This document shows positions 1-7,207 of a DNA stretch of 39,585 nt, piece by piece. The position numbers were made by a program, and so were the translations under genes. Numbering within the stretch: the stretch's first letter is position 1; every line of letters begins with the position of its first letter. The stretch is from Verrucomicrobiales bacterium (GTDB lineage: Bacteria; Verrucomicrobiota; Verrucomicrobiia; Limisphaerales; F1-80-MAGS106). The notes under the pieces are model-generated. The model searched no databases and was not told where the DNA came from. It saw nothing but the letters and a program-made list of their open reading frames with translations. The stretch lies in contig SYMW01000026.1 of assembly GCA_005805305.1 (NCBI GenBank), positions 1 through 39,585 on the forward strand, given 5' to 3'.

Positions 1-1146
1 CAAGCCTGTGCAGGCGACTTCGCCGACCGCGTAAAGGCCGGCGATGTTGGTTTGGCCATTCAGGTTGGTCGCGACACCCCCACATTGATAGTGTGCGGCC
101 GGCACTACCGGGATGGCTTCCTTCGTGATGTCGATGCCGTACTGGAGGCAGGTCGAGTAGATGTTTGGGAAGCGGTCGATGATGAATCGCGCGGGTTTGT
201 GGGTGATGTCCAGGTAGACAAACTCGGCTCCGGATCGCTTCATCTCACTATCGATCGCCCGCGCCACGACATCCCTGGGAGCCAGAGATTTCAACGGATG
301 ATGATGATCCATGAACTCGTTCCCTTGAATGTCCTTCAAGATCCCGCCCTCGCCGCGGACCGCTTCGCTGATCAGAAATGATTTCGCTTTCGGATGGTAG
401 AGGCAAGTTGGGTGAAACTGGATGAACTCCATGTTGGCGACGGCGGCGCCCGCCCGGTAGGCCATGGCAACGCCGTCCCCGGTCGCGATGTCGGGATTGG
501 TTGTGTAGAGGTAGACCTTGCCGCAGCCCCCGGTCGCGAGCACGACAACCGGGGCAATGAATGTTCCCACCTCCCCTGTGTTGCGATTCAGAGCGTAGGC
601 TCCAAGGCAGCGGTTGACGTCCGCGGCCCCTAGTTTGCGAAGCGTGATCAAGTCAATGCCGATGTGATCCTCAAAAATCGTGATTGAAGGCCTCTGCGCG
701 ATGGCCGCGAGCAGCGCGCGCTCGATTTCCCGCCCTGTCATGTCTTTTGCATGAAGAATTCGGCGTTTGGAGTGGCCGCCTTCCCGCCCCAAATCCAGTT
801 CCCTGGCTCCCCCGGATAGCGGGATCTCCCGCTCCGAAAATCGCATCCCAAGCTCGATCAACTCCCCGATGCGGGCCGGACCCTCTTCCACGATCGTGCG
901 AACCACTTCCTCGCGGCATAAGCCCGCCCCGGAAGCGATTGTGTCGCGCACGTGCATTTCATAGGTGTCTTCCTTGCTGGTGACTGCGGCAATGCCGCCC
1001 TGGGCGTAGTTGGTGTTCGATTCCGCCCGGTGCTTTTTCGTGATGATCGCGACTTCTCCATGTCGAGCGGCGCGCAAAGCAAACGACAGACCCGCTATGC
1101 CGCTTCCCAAAACCAGAAAATCGAATTCAAATCGCTTTTGAGTCAT
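1..1146 (-). CDS. nadB: L-aspartate oxidase, C-terminus cut by window edge
   Basis: This is the FAD-dependent enzyme that oxidises L-aspartate to iminoaspartate, the first step of de novo NAD synthesis in the cytoplasm. Read on the minus strand from ATG at 1146, the frame stays open for 382 codons to base 1. The N-terminus carries a dinucleotide-binding fold ([18 protein letters not shown]), followed by the succinate dehydrogenase/aspartate oxidase signature [11 protein letters not shown] near residue 45. Further on come [13 protein letters not shown] and the substrate-site block [12 protein letters not shown], then SEAVRGEGG. The family is usually about 530 residues, so about 150 C-terminal residues lie outside the window. 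The open frame, the motif order and the HPTxLYHP block separate it from SdhA/FrdA with good confidence. No nadA or nadC is visible nearby. Confidence 0.93.
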   Translation of the reverse strand, partial: MTQKRFEFDFLVLGSGIAGLSFALRAARHGEVAIITKKHRAESNTNYAQGGIAAVTSKEDTYEMHVRDTIASGAGLCREEVVRTIVEEGPARIGELIELGMRFSEREIPLSGGARELDLGREGGHSKRRILHAKDMTGREIERALLAAIAQRPSITIFEDHIGIDLITLRKLGAADVNRCLGAYALNRNTGEVGTFIAPVVVLATGGCGKVYLYTTNPDIATGDGVAMAYRAGAAVANMEFIQFHPTCLYHPKAKSFLISEAVRGEGGILKDIQGNEFMDHHHPLKSLAPRDVVARAIDSEMKRSGAEFVYLDITHKPARFIIDRFPNIYSTCLQYGIDITKEAIPVVPAAHYQCGGVATNLNGQTNIAGLYAVGEVACTGL

Positions 1147-1249
1147 GTTGACGCGGGTTTCCGGCCTGAATCGGCACGTTTGCCTTTCTCCCCGGCAGAA
1201 TGAAACGCAAACTGATGATCCGACCCGCGCGAGGTTTCTAAATTAGAAA

Positions 1250-1460
1250 GCTCAAAGCGAAAAGTAGAAAGGAAAAACTAAAAGCGGAACCGGGACGGCA
1301 AGCACGGTGTGATAAATAGTTGCACCTAGTCCTTCTCCTTAGCCTCCGCGAGCTCCTCGTGGCACTCCTCATTAAACCGCAAGTCCCGCGCCGGCGCGCG
1401 AATCAGCCCTGATTTCTACTTTCTAGTTTCAGTTTTCTGCCTTCTACTTTGACCTTTGAG
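1250..1460. repeat. Inverted-repeat element before recO
   Basis: The gap between nadB and recO is bounded by purine-rich and pyrimidine-rich arms that are imperfect inverted copies. The left arm (about 1250-1284) reads CTCAAAGCGAAAAGTAGAA and onward. The reverse complement of the right arm (about 1415-1460) reads CTCAAAGGTCAAAGTAGAA and onward, followed by similar AAAACT-AAA tracts. The arms are about 35 bp each and enclose about 130 bp with no coding potential. The layout resembles a small non-autonomous element or a large hairpin. The recO TTG start lies inside the right arm. Confidence 0.5.
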
Positions 1461-2103
1461 ATCCAAAGGCACAGGGACTATTTTACGGGTTCGCCCGATG
1501 AGCGAGACGAGTGTGGTTGCGCATTGGCTCACGCGTGAGCATGGCAGAATCGCGACTATAGCCAAAGGCGCCCGCCGGCCAAAGTCCGCGTTCTTGGGGA
1601 GGCTTGATCTCTTTTACTCGGCAGAGTTTAGCTTCAACAGAAGCTCACGCTCGGATTTGCATCTGTTGACGGAGGTCGAATTAAAGGACGTTCGTTCCGC
1701 GCTGCGCCTTGATTTTGACCGGCTTTCACTGGCAACTTATTACGTTCACCTGATCGAATTGACGACGGAGATCGAGACTCCGATTCCTGAGGTTGCAGAA
1801 TTGTTCGAGCAATCCTTGTCCAGCTTGGAGGGGGCGGTGGTTCTATCCACGGCGGGGTTCGGCTTTGAGGTCCAGTTGATGTCACGGCTGGGCGTGCTGC
1901 CCCCCGCGGAACGCGCAGGATTGACTCTCGGATCCAGGAAGATCTGGGAACGTCTGGCTTCGCTGCCGATGGCGTCGAACGCAAGCCTGCGCCTGGCTCC
2001 GGCGCAGGCACTCGAACTGCACGCCGCGCTGGGCCGGTTGATGGAGGATCAATTCGGGCACCTTCCAAAAGGGAGGGCTGAACCCAATGGGATGCCTCCT
2101 TGA
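1456..2103 (+). CDS. recO: DNA repair protein RecO
   Basis: RecO works with RecR and RecF in the gap-repair branch of homologous recombination, loading RecA onto SSB-coated single-stranded DNA. The N-terminal OB-fold shows the typical order GTILRVRPMSETS, then LTREHGRIATIAKGARR and LDLFYSAEF. The helical C-terminal domain contains FGFEVQLMSRLGVLP. The protein is 215 residues, slightly short for the family, and the CxxC-type zinc finger found in many RecO proteins is absent. The chosen start is TTG at 1456, because the next ATG (1498) would remove the first OB strand; no clear Shine-Dalgarno sequence is visible. This start lies inside the right arm of an inverted-repeat element. Confidence 0.88.
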   Translation: MRSKGTGTILRVRPMSETSVVAHWLTREHGRIATIAKGARRPKSAFLGRLDLFYSAEFSFNRSSRSDLHLLTEVELKDVRSALRLDFDRLSLATYYVHLIELTTEIETPIPEVAELFEQSLSSLEGAVVLSTAGFGFEVQLMSRLGVLPPAERAGLTLGSRKIWERLASLPMASNASLRLAPAQALELHAALGRLMEDQFGHLPKGRAEPNGMPP

Positions 2104-2263
2104 AGTTTTGAAAGTTTGATGCGGTTAGGCTTAGAGGCGCCGAACCCAGGCGTGAGAATGAACGCGCCTGCAAGAGGCGCTCAAAGCCACGGCCCCCTCT
2201 TTTGCCGTTTCCGGCGAGTTTTTCGAGATTGAATGATGAATGAAGTGGAGGCAGGCTGCGCCC

Positions 2264-2995
2264 ATGAAACCTCGCGGCGGCCGTTCTGGGGACCAGGCGT
2301 TCACGTTGATCGAATTGCTCGTCGTGATCGCGATCATCGCCATTCTGGCGGGCATGCTGCTGCCGGCTCTTTCGCGGGCTAAGAGCCAGGCGCATTCGGC
2401 GTTGTGCAAGAGCAACCAGAAGGAGATGGGGATCGGGACTTATTTATACGCGGATGAAAACCTTGATCAACTGCCGTTTGCCTGGTGGTACAACTCCTCG
2501 AATGACGACGCGAACAAGAACAACTTTCAAACGTTGCTCATTAACTATGTGAAGAACGGCGCCTTCGTGGCCGGCAGCGCCACCACCAACAGCGATTTCG
2601 CGAAGAATATCTTTCGATGTCCCGTGAGGATCCAGGAGAACCACTGGGCGCAGTTCAAGAACTACAATGGCACGGGCAATCCCTGGAAAATAAGCTACGC
2701 GATGAACCAGTTTACGCTGCTGTCCTTCGCGCCGGCCGTGACGAGCCCCAAGACCGCCAAACTGGGGGCGGTTCCGAATCCGTCATCGACTTTTCTGATT
2801 TCGGACGTGTCGTTTTACCTGAATCACCCCGCCATCATCTCCCTGGGGATGCCCGCAAACGGGCAATCTGACGTGGGATTCAAGCATGGCCGCAAGCATC
2901 CCGCTGGAAAGGCCAACATTGTTTACATGGATGGCCACGTTGGCTCGTTCTCATCGAAGGAAACCAACGGGATCATCATGGAGTTCAAAAAGTAG
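2264..2995 (+). CDS. Type II secretion-like pseudopilin, H-X9-DG type
   Basis: This is a pseudopilin-like envelope protein with the canonical class III leader and helix: a short basic leader ending GDQA, then FTLIELLVVIAIIAILAGML. In this phylum the families are numerous and usually not linked to a pilus operon. The cleavage residue before Phe is Ala rather than Gly, which is tolerated in these proteins. The C-terminus has the H-X9-DG motif (HPAGKANIVYMDGHVG), typical of the Planctomycetota-Verrucomicrobiota pseudopilin family. ATG 2264 is preferred because GGAGG lies at 2247-2251; an in-frame ATG at 2240 would add eight residues. It stands alone between recO and a convergent desaturase, so its partner system is unknown. 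Confidence 0.85.
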   Translation: MKPRGGRSGDQAFTLIELLVVIAIIAILAGMLLPALSRAKSQAHSALCKSNQKEMGIGTYLYADENLDQLPFAWWYNSSNDDANKNNFQTLLINYVKNGAFVAGSATTNSDFAKNIFRCPVRIQENHWAQFKNYNGTGNPWKISYAMNQFTLLSFAPAVTSPKTAKLGAVPNPSSTFLISDVSFYLNHPAIISLGMPANGQSDVGFKHGRKHPAGKANIVYMDGHVGSFSSKETNGIIMEFKK

Positions 2996-3034
2996 CGAAG
3001 CTCCGCCGGCCGATTGGGGTGGGGGGCGAATTAT

Positions 3035-3991
3035 TTATTTTCGCGAAACGCCGCGCCGGACTTCTTGGGGGACTGGTTTTAGTTCCCAGATCAAACCGAA
3101 CCAAGAGAGAGTCTTCAGGACGTAAAATGTGATGTCGATTTCCCACCAGAAGAACCCCTGTCTTGTGGAATGCATGTAGTGATGGTGGTTGTTGTGCCAA
3201 CCCTCACCAAGAGTCACCAAGGCCAGCAAGAGGCTGTTGCGGCTGTCATCGGTGGTGGTGAACCGTTTTTTTCCTATCAGATGAGCGAGTGAGTTGATGG
3301 AAGAGGTTCCGTGGAACAGCAGGGTGGTGCTCACAAAAAATCCCCAGACAAGCAATTGCCCGCCAGTGACACCCAATTCTGGCGCCACATTTTGGAGAAT
3401 GCCTCCAAGCACGAAGAGTGAAAAGGCAAGGACGAATGGAACGAGGGCATCGAAGCGGTTCAAGAACACGAGTTCGGGATATTTGGCGAGATCCTTGACT
3501 CGTGTGTAATCGGTTGGGAAGTTGTGGGAACTGGTGATCCAACCCACGTGGGCCCACCAGAAACCATGCTGCTTGGGCGAATGTGGATCGCTTTCATGAT
3601 CTGAATGCTTGTGGTGGTGCCGGTGCTGATAAGCCCACCACAAAGGGCCGCGCTGGGCCGCTGATCCGCCAAGCACCGCGAACATAAACTGCATGAATCG
3701 GGAGGTTTGGAACGTGCGGTGGGAGAAGTAACGGTGGTAGAATCCCGTGATCGCAAACATGCGGACAAAATAGAGGAGCGCGGCGATGAAAACCGCCGTC
3801 CAACTCCAGCCAGTCACAAAAATGCCAAGACACCCAATGTGCAGCGCCAGAAAGGGGATGCACCGCACCCAGTCCACTCGTTCAGGACGGTCTTTGGCCG
3901 CCGCCAGTTCCTGATTTCCGTAATCTGCATCAAACCATTGCACAAAGGAAATCAAAGCCGCCCTAATCGGATTAAGTGTCATTTTCAGCAA
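3035..3991 (-). CDS. Membrane fatty acid desaturase (acyl-CoA delta-9 type)
   Basis: This is an integral-membrane di-iron desaturase that introduces a cis double bond into a fatty acyl chain, which adjusts membrane fluidity. All three histidine boxes are present: HRYFSH (residues 86-91), HRHHH (123-127) and HNNHH (266-270). They are separated by the expected hydrophobic segments near 45-80 and 183-230. The GEGWHNNHHHY block is the hallmark of the stearoyl-CoA-type branch. At 318 residues it has the length of bacterial soluble-tail-less enzymes. A second Met at codon 4 (MTLNPIR) is an alternative start. The gene converges with the pseudopilin gene, and its upstream region (3992-4125) carries a 13-bp tandem duplication and a 27-bp palindrome that could affect expression. 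The substrate (acyl-CoA, acyl-ACP or lipid-bound) cannot be told from sequence. Confidence 0.9.
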   Translation of the reverse strand: MLKMTLNPIRAALISFVQWFDADYGNQELAAAKDRPERVDWVRCIPFLALHIGCLGIFVTGWSWTAVFIAALLYFVRMFAITGFYHRYFSHRTFQTSRFMQFMFAVLGGSAAQRGPLWWAYQHRHHHKHSDHESDPHSPKQHGFWWAHVGWITSSHNFPTDYTRVKDLAKYPELVFLNRFDALVPFVLAFSLFVLGGILQNVAPELGVTGGQLLVWGFFVSTTLLFHGTSSINSLAHLIGKKRFTTTDDSRNSLLLALVTLGEGWHNNHHHYMHSTRQGFFWWEIDITFYVLKTLSWFGLIWELKPVPQEVRRGVSRK

Positions 3992-4030
3992 AGGTGGAAA
4001 GACAATCAGAACAATTTGCCGTGGTCAATC

Positions 4031-4056
4031 TTTCCGAAGAATCTTTCCGAAGAATC
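4031..4056. repeat. 13-bp perfect tandem duplication
   Basis: TTTCCGAAGAATC occurs twice head to tail (4031-4043 and 4044-4056) upstream of the desaturase gene. Being exact, it is probably a recent slippage or footprint event. No function can be assigned. Confidence 0.8.
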
Positions 4057-4069
4057 CAACAGCAGTTCT

Positions 4070-4096
4070 GCCCATGAACCTGTCAGGTTCATGGGC
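4070..4096. repeat. 27-bp perfect palindrome (13-bp arms)
   Basis: GCCCATGAACCTG, one base, then CAGGTTCATGGGC is an exact inverted repeat with a one-base centre, about 80 bases upstream of the desaturase start. It could be an operator, or a cruciform or hairpin end of the neighbouring repeat element. There is no T-run to support a terminator. Confidence 0.75.
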
Positions 4097-4124
4097 GCAA
4101 TGCGCGTACAAAAATTCGGGGAAG

Positions 4125-4233
4125 TCTCATTATGGAGCGCGGCTGTGTGCGAAGCATCAGCCGCAGGGCGTTCACCCGCCTCAAACCCTGCGACTGGTCC
4201 TGTGGACACAGTCGCGCTCCGATCACAATGAGA
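4125..4233. repeat. Inverted-repeat interspersed element
   Basis: The stretch begins TCTCATTATG-GAGCGCGGCTGTGT. Its far end, reverse-complemented, reads TCTCATTGTGATC-GGAGCGCGACTGTGT, so the termini are near-identical inverted repeats of about 25 bp around a core of about 60 bp. Reading frames across it are open on both strands but show no protein-like composition of a known family. I take it as a REP/MITE-like element. Only one copy is present in this window, so its repeat status is inferred from structure. Confidence 0.6.
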
Positions 4234-4497
4234 ACTGCTGAGAATCCAACGCCACTGCGGGATTGACCAGGGATAGCTGATGGAGTTGAGTGGGGATCTT
4301 GAGAATCCGAAGCAGAGAGCTCGAACGATCAAGCGCCGGCCATTTCGTTCCGGGTGAAATCAAAGCGTCAGCGTGGGTTGGCTCCCGTCGCTGACTTTAT
4401 CTTTGCACGGTCCCTTAAGAAGCCCCGAAACCAATATTGCCGGCTCGCGCATTGTTGGATGGGAGTGCTTGAAGGCTCACGGAATCTCAAAGATCTT

Positions 4498-4842
4498 ATG
4501 AACAAGAAGCGTTGGATCGTTGCAACAGGCTCGGGCATTTGGGTGCTGGCTCTCTTGGGCTATCTGACATTGATGCCCCACTCGGAGTCACTCGTCATCG
4601 GCTCGATCAATGGGCTTGAAGTAGTGGGACAGGCCGCATCGAGAGGCGGGGTGGCTCGGTTCATGTCGGATGGCACGACGGCGATCGTTCAGCTCGGCGA
4701 CCAGCAGGCCCGCGTGACGTCCAAGGAAATTCATGTTTCGAGCGGACGATCTCTCGATGTCCCCTCAGGATGCAAAAAGGTCAAACTGTTTGAGGCACGT
4801 AACGAGATTCGGATTGTGTTCGATGCTGCCGAACCCAGGTAG
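4498..4842 (+). CDS. Small membrane-anchored hypothetical protein
   Basis: I do not recognise this 114-residue protein. It begins MNKKRW, then a single hydrophobic helix (IVATGSGIWVLALLGYLTL, about residues 7-25) that is probably an uncleaved anchor or signal. A soluble beta-rich tail of about 85 residues faces the periplasm, with alternating hydrophobic residues and no Cys. The ATG at 4498 is preferred to an upstream in-frame ATG (4354), because the longer form puts 48 low-quality residues before the membrane helix. It converges on the FecR-like gene; a fragment of a repeat element separates their 3' ends. Confidence 0.55.
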   Translation: MNKKRWIVATGSGIWVLALLGYLTLMPHSESLVIGSINGLEVVGQAASRGGVARFMSDGTTAIVQLGDQQARVTSKEIHVSSGRSLDVPSGCKKVKLFEARNEIRIVFDAAEPR

Positions 4843-4870
4843 AAGAGGTGGGGCGGGGCTTGGCCATCTG

Positions 4871-4983
4871 CGTTGTTGCTCGTCGGTTGCAGCGGCAAAA
4901 AGGGGATGCTCCCTCCTCGCGCCTAGCCTTCCTGCCTTTCCCGCCAAAACAGAACCCCTCGGATTTTTCAGACAGGCTCCTAG
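4871..4983 (-). repeat. Partial copy of nested inverted-repeat element (family 1)
   Basis: From CGTTGTTGCT (4871) to the AGGCTCCTA edge, this stretch aligns end to end with 12466-12578. It shares CCTTTCCCGCCAAAAC, AGAACCCCTCGG and TTTTTCAGACA. Only the right-hand half is present; the left terminus seen in the full copy at 12299-12577 is missing. The terminal bases form the stop codon of the FecR-like gene on the minus strand. Confidence 0.8.
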
Positions 4984-5528
4984 AGCGCAGTCCCCCGAAT
5001 CTGAATAACTCCGGCTTGGCCGCGGATCAGATAGCTGGAACCCGTCGGCATTTTCTTCACGTTGCCGAGGATGCGCCCCTTGCGAAGGTCGATCATCGTA
5101 TCCACAACCTCGCCAGCGCCGAAACTTCCAAGCCTCAACCGCTCAATTCTTACTTCGGTATCTGGCGACAAACGCATTACCGGACCGTTCTCAGCCAAGA
5201 AAAGGACCACGGTAGCCGCGGAGTCCGTGCGAATAGACGAGTTTTCCCGAAGTAATGCTCCAACTCTCAGTTTCTTCCAAGTATCTCCGCCGTCGATTGA
5301 AAAACTGGCGTTCCCTTCCCGAAGGCTTCGAACGATCGCCCTTCTTTTGGTTCCACCAGCGACGGGATTGCCCAGATGCTGGCGCCAGATTTCTTCGGCG
5401 TCGGAACCGAACGCGGTCGGTGAGTGACCTGAAAACGACCAAACTCGTGGCGCAATGGAAGCCTGTTTCCGCGAAGCGCAGCCGCAAAGAACCAGACAAA
5501 CAACCAAGAAAGTTGCTTCTGCTTTCAT
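4980..5528 (-). CDS. FecR-domain lipoprotein, 3' end at a repeat
   Basis: This is an envelope lipoprotein with a FecR domain, a family that binds sugars or peptidoglycan-like ligands or senses signals for ECF systems. The start at 5528 gives a clean lipoprotein signal peptide, MKAEATFLVVCLVLCGC, with the lipobox Cys at residue 17. The FecR part runs from about residue 80 (WKKLRVGALLRENSSIRTDS) through RLSPDTEVRIERL to VIQIRGTAL. In the family the RGT block is normally followed by a further beta-strand region. Here the protein stops two residues later, and the TAG is supplied by the edge of a repeat element (4871-4983). Truncation of an originally longer gene is therefore likely. No ECF sigma/anti-sigma pair is adjacent. 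Confidence 0.72.
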   Translation of the reverse strand: MKAEATFLVVCLVLCGCASRKQASIAPRVWSFSGHSPTAFGSDAEEIWRQHLGNPVAGGTKRRAIVRSLREGNASFSIDGGDTWKKLRVGALLRENSSIRTDSAATVVLFLAENGPVMRLSPDTEVRIERLRLGSFGAGEVVDTMIDLRKGRILGNVKKMPTGSSYLIRGQAGVIQIRGTAL

Positions 5529-5827
5529 GTCAATCTCATACGGACAATTTGTAAGAATTACAACCACGAACCAATCGACGGCCTGGTAGCTCCGTCCCCG
5601 GCGCAGGTGCGGGTTTGAGATTGCTGGGATTGCTCCGGCTTGACGCCGCAGAGGATGGGGACCTTGGTTTGCTTCTTCACGAGAGCAAAATTCACCTGAG
5701 AATGGAAATCGAGATGCGTCCGCCGTGAAGACTCACCGCGGTTATTTCGAGTATTTGGGTTGCCGAAAGGCCTCGCCGCGACTAAGAATGAAGAACGATA
5801 AGCCGCAATTCTTTTTGACGCGATGTT

Positions 5828-7207
5828 ATGCTGACATTTACAGGGAAAGGCTCGACCACGACGTGTGATGGCGTGACCCGAAGGGATTTCTTGCAGGTGG
5901 GCGCATTGGGCGCCGTGGGGTTGACATGGGCCAAATTGGCTGCCCTCCAGGCGCAAGGGGCCGTCGCGAAGGGCCATGACGAAAAATCCGCTATCATGAT
6001 TTTCAACCTCGGCGCTCCGAGCCAGATCGACACATTCGACATGAAGCCGCATGCGCCGTCGGAAATCCGAGGGCCTTTCAAGCCCATTCGGACCAAGGCC
6101 GATGGGTTTCAGATATCCGAGATCTTTCCGATGCACGCCAAGATCGCGGATCGATTTTCCCTCGTGCGCTCTTGCTATCACACGGCGGCCGCCGTGCACG
6201 ACACGGGGCATCAGATGCTGCAGACCGGGCGTTTATTCTCGGGAGGCATCAACACGCCGCACGCAGGGTGCGCTTTGGAGTTTTTGAAGGGACGCCGGAA
6301 CGAATTGCCGGCGCATGTCATCCTCCCCGAACCCATGGGCAGCACGGGAGGGGGGCTGCCGCACGGGCAGGACGCGGGATTTCTTGGCAAAACGTACGAT
6401 CCCTTCGTCTTGAACGCGGATCCTTCCAAGGCGGATTTTAGAGTGCCGGATCTCCTGCCCCCCAAGGAAATCGGGGAAGTGCGTCTGGAGCGGCGCCGGA
6501 ATTTGCGCCAGTTGGTGGATGACACGGTGAGAAAGTTCGAGGCGAGCGCCGGGGCGCAGTTGATGGACTCAAATTTTGAATCCGCCTACCGGTTGATGAC
6601 AAGCGCCAAGGCGCGGGAAGCGTTCGATCTGACGAAGGAACCGGAGAAAGTGAGAGAGCGGTACGGAATGAATCGTTTCGGTCAGAGTTGTTTGCTGGCA
6701 CGCCGGTTGGTGGAGGCGGGCGTGCGGTTTGTAACCGTCAACACCTTCATCACCGTGTTCGACGAGATCACTTGGGATATTCATGGATCGAAGCCGTTCA
6801 CCTCCATCGCCGGAATGCGGGACATCGTGGCGCCCATGTATGACAAAGCCTACAGCGCATTGATCGAGGATTTGGAGCAGCGAGGGATGCTCGGGAACAC
6901 CCTGGTTTGCAATCTCGCGGAATTTGGGCGAACCCCCAAGGTGAATCCCGCTGGCGGGCGCGATCACTGGCCTAATTGTTGGACCATGTATTTCGCCGGA
7001 GGCGGCGTCAAGGGAGGGAGGGTGATCGGGAAGAGCGACGACATCGGCGCCTATCCGGTCGAGCGTCCGGTGAAGCCAAGTGAGATCGTCGCTACCATTT
7101 ATCACAGTCTTGGACTGGATTTAGAGACCCATTTGCCCGGTCCTAACTCCCGTCCGTTTCCTTTGGTGGACTTCGGGACGCAGCCGATCCGCGAGCTTTT
7201 CGCATGA
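5828..7207 (+). CDS. DUF1501 Tat-exported protein (locus A)
   Basis: DUF1501 proteins are secreted proteins of the alkaline phosphatase/sulfatase-like fold that accompany DUF1549/DUF1553 cytochrome-like proteins in Planctomycetota and Verrucomicrobiota; no reaction is proven. Here the twin-arginine leader TRRDFLQVGALGAVGLTWA (residues 18-36) predicts folded export. The conserved blocks follow in order: FNLGAPSQIDTFDMKP, SLVRSCYH, YGMNRFGQSCLLARRLVEAGVRFV, AEFGRTP and GGRDHW, then FAGGGVKGG. The start MLTFTGKG is the usual one for the family and the length (459) is normal. Its stop overlaps the next start by four bases (ATGA), so the two are translationally coupled. In this locus the DUF1501 gene comes first, the reverse of the other two loci. 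Confidence 0.92.
   Translation: MLTFTGKGSTTTCDGVTRRDFLQVGALGAVGLTWAKLAALQAQGAVAKGHDEKSAIMIFNLGAPSQIDTFDMKPHAPSEIRGPFKPIRTKADGFQISEIFPMHAKIADRFSLVRSCYHTAAAVHDTGHQMLQTGRLFSGGINTPHAGCALEFLKGRRNELPAHVILPEPMGSTGGGLPHGQDAGFLGKTYDPFVLNADPSKADFRVPDLLPPKEIGEVRLERRRNLRQLVDDTVRKFEASAGAQLMDSNFESAYRLMTSAKAREAFDLTKEPEKVRERYGMNRFGQSCLLARRLVEAGVRFVTVNTFITVFDEITWDIHGSKPFTSIAGMRDIVAPMYDKAYSALIEDLEQRGMLGNTLVCNLAEFGRTPKVNPAGGRDHWPNCWTMYFAGGGVKGGRVIGKSDDIGAYPVERPVKPSEIVATIYHSLGLDLETHLPGPNSRPFPLVDFGTQPIRELFA

Noticed and set aside
5558-6211. Minus-strand open frame in the gap before locus A
   Set aside because: It overlaps the DUF1501 gene extensively and has no domain-like features.
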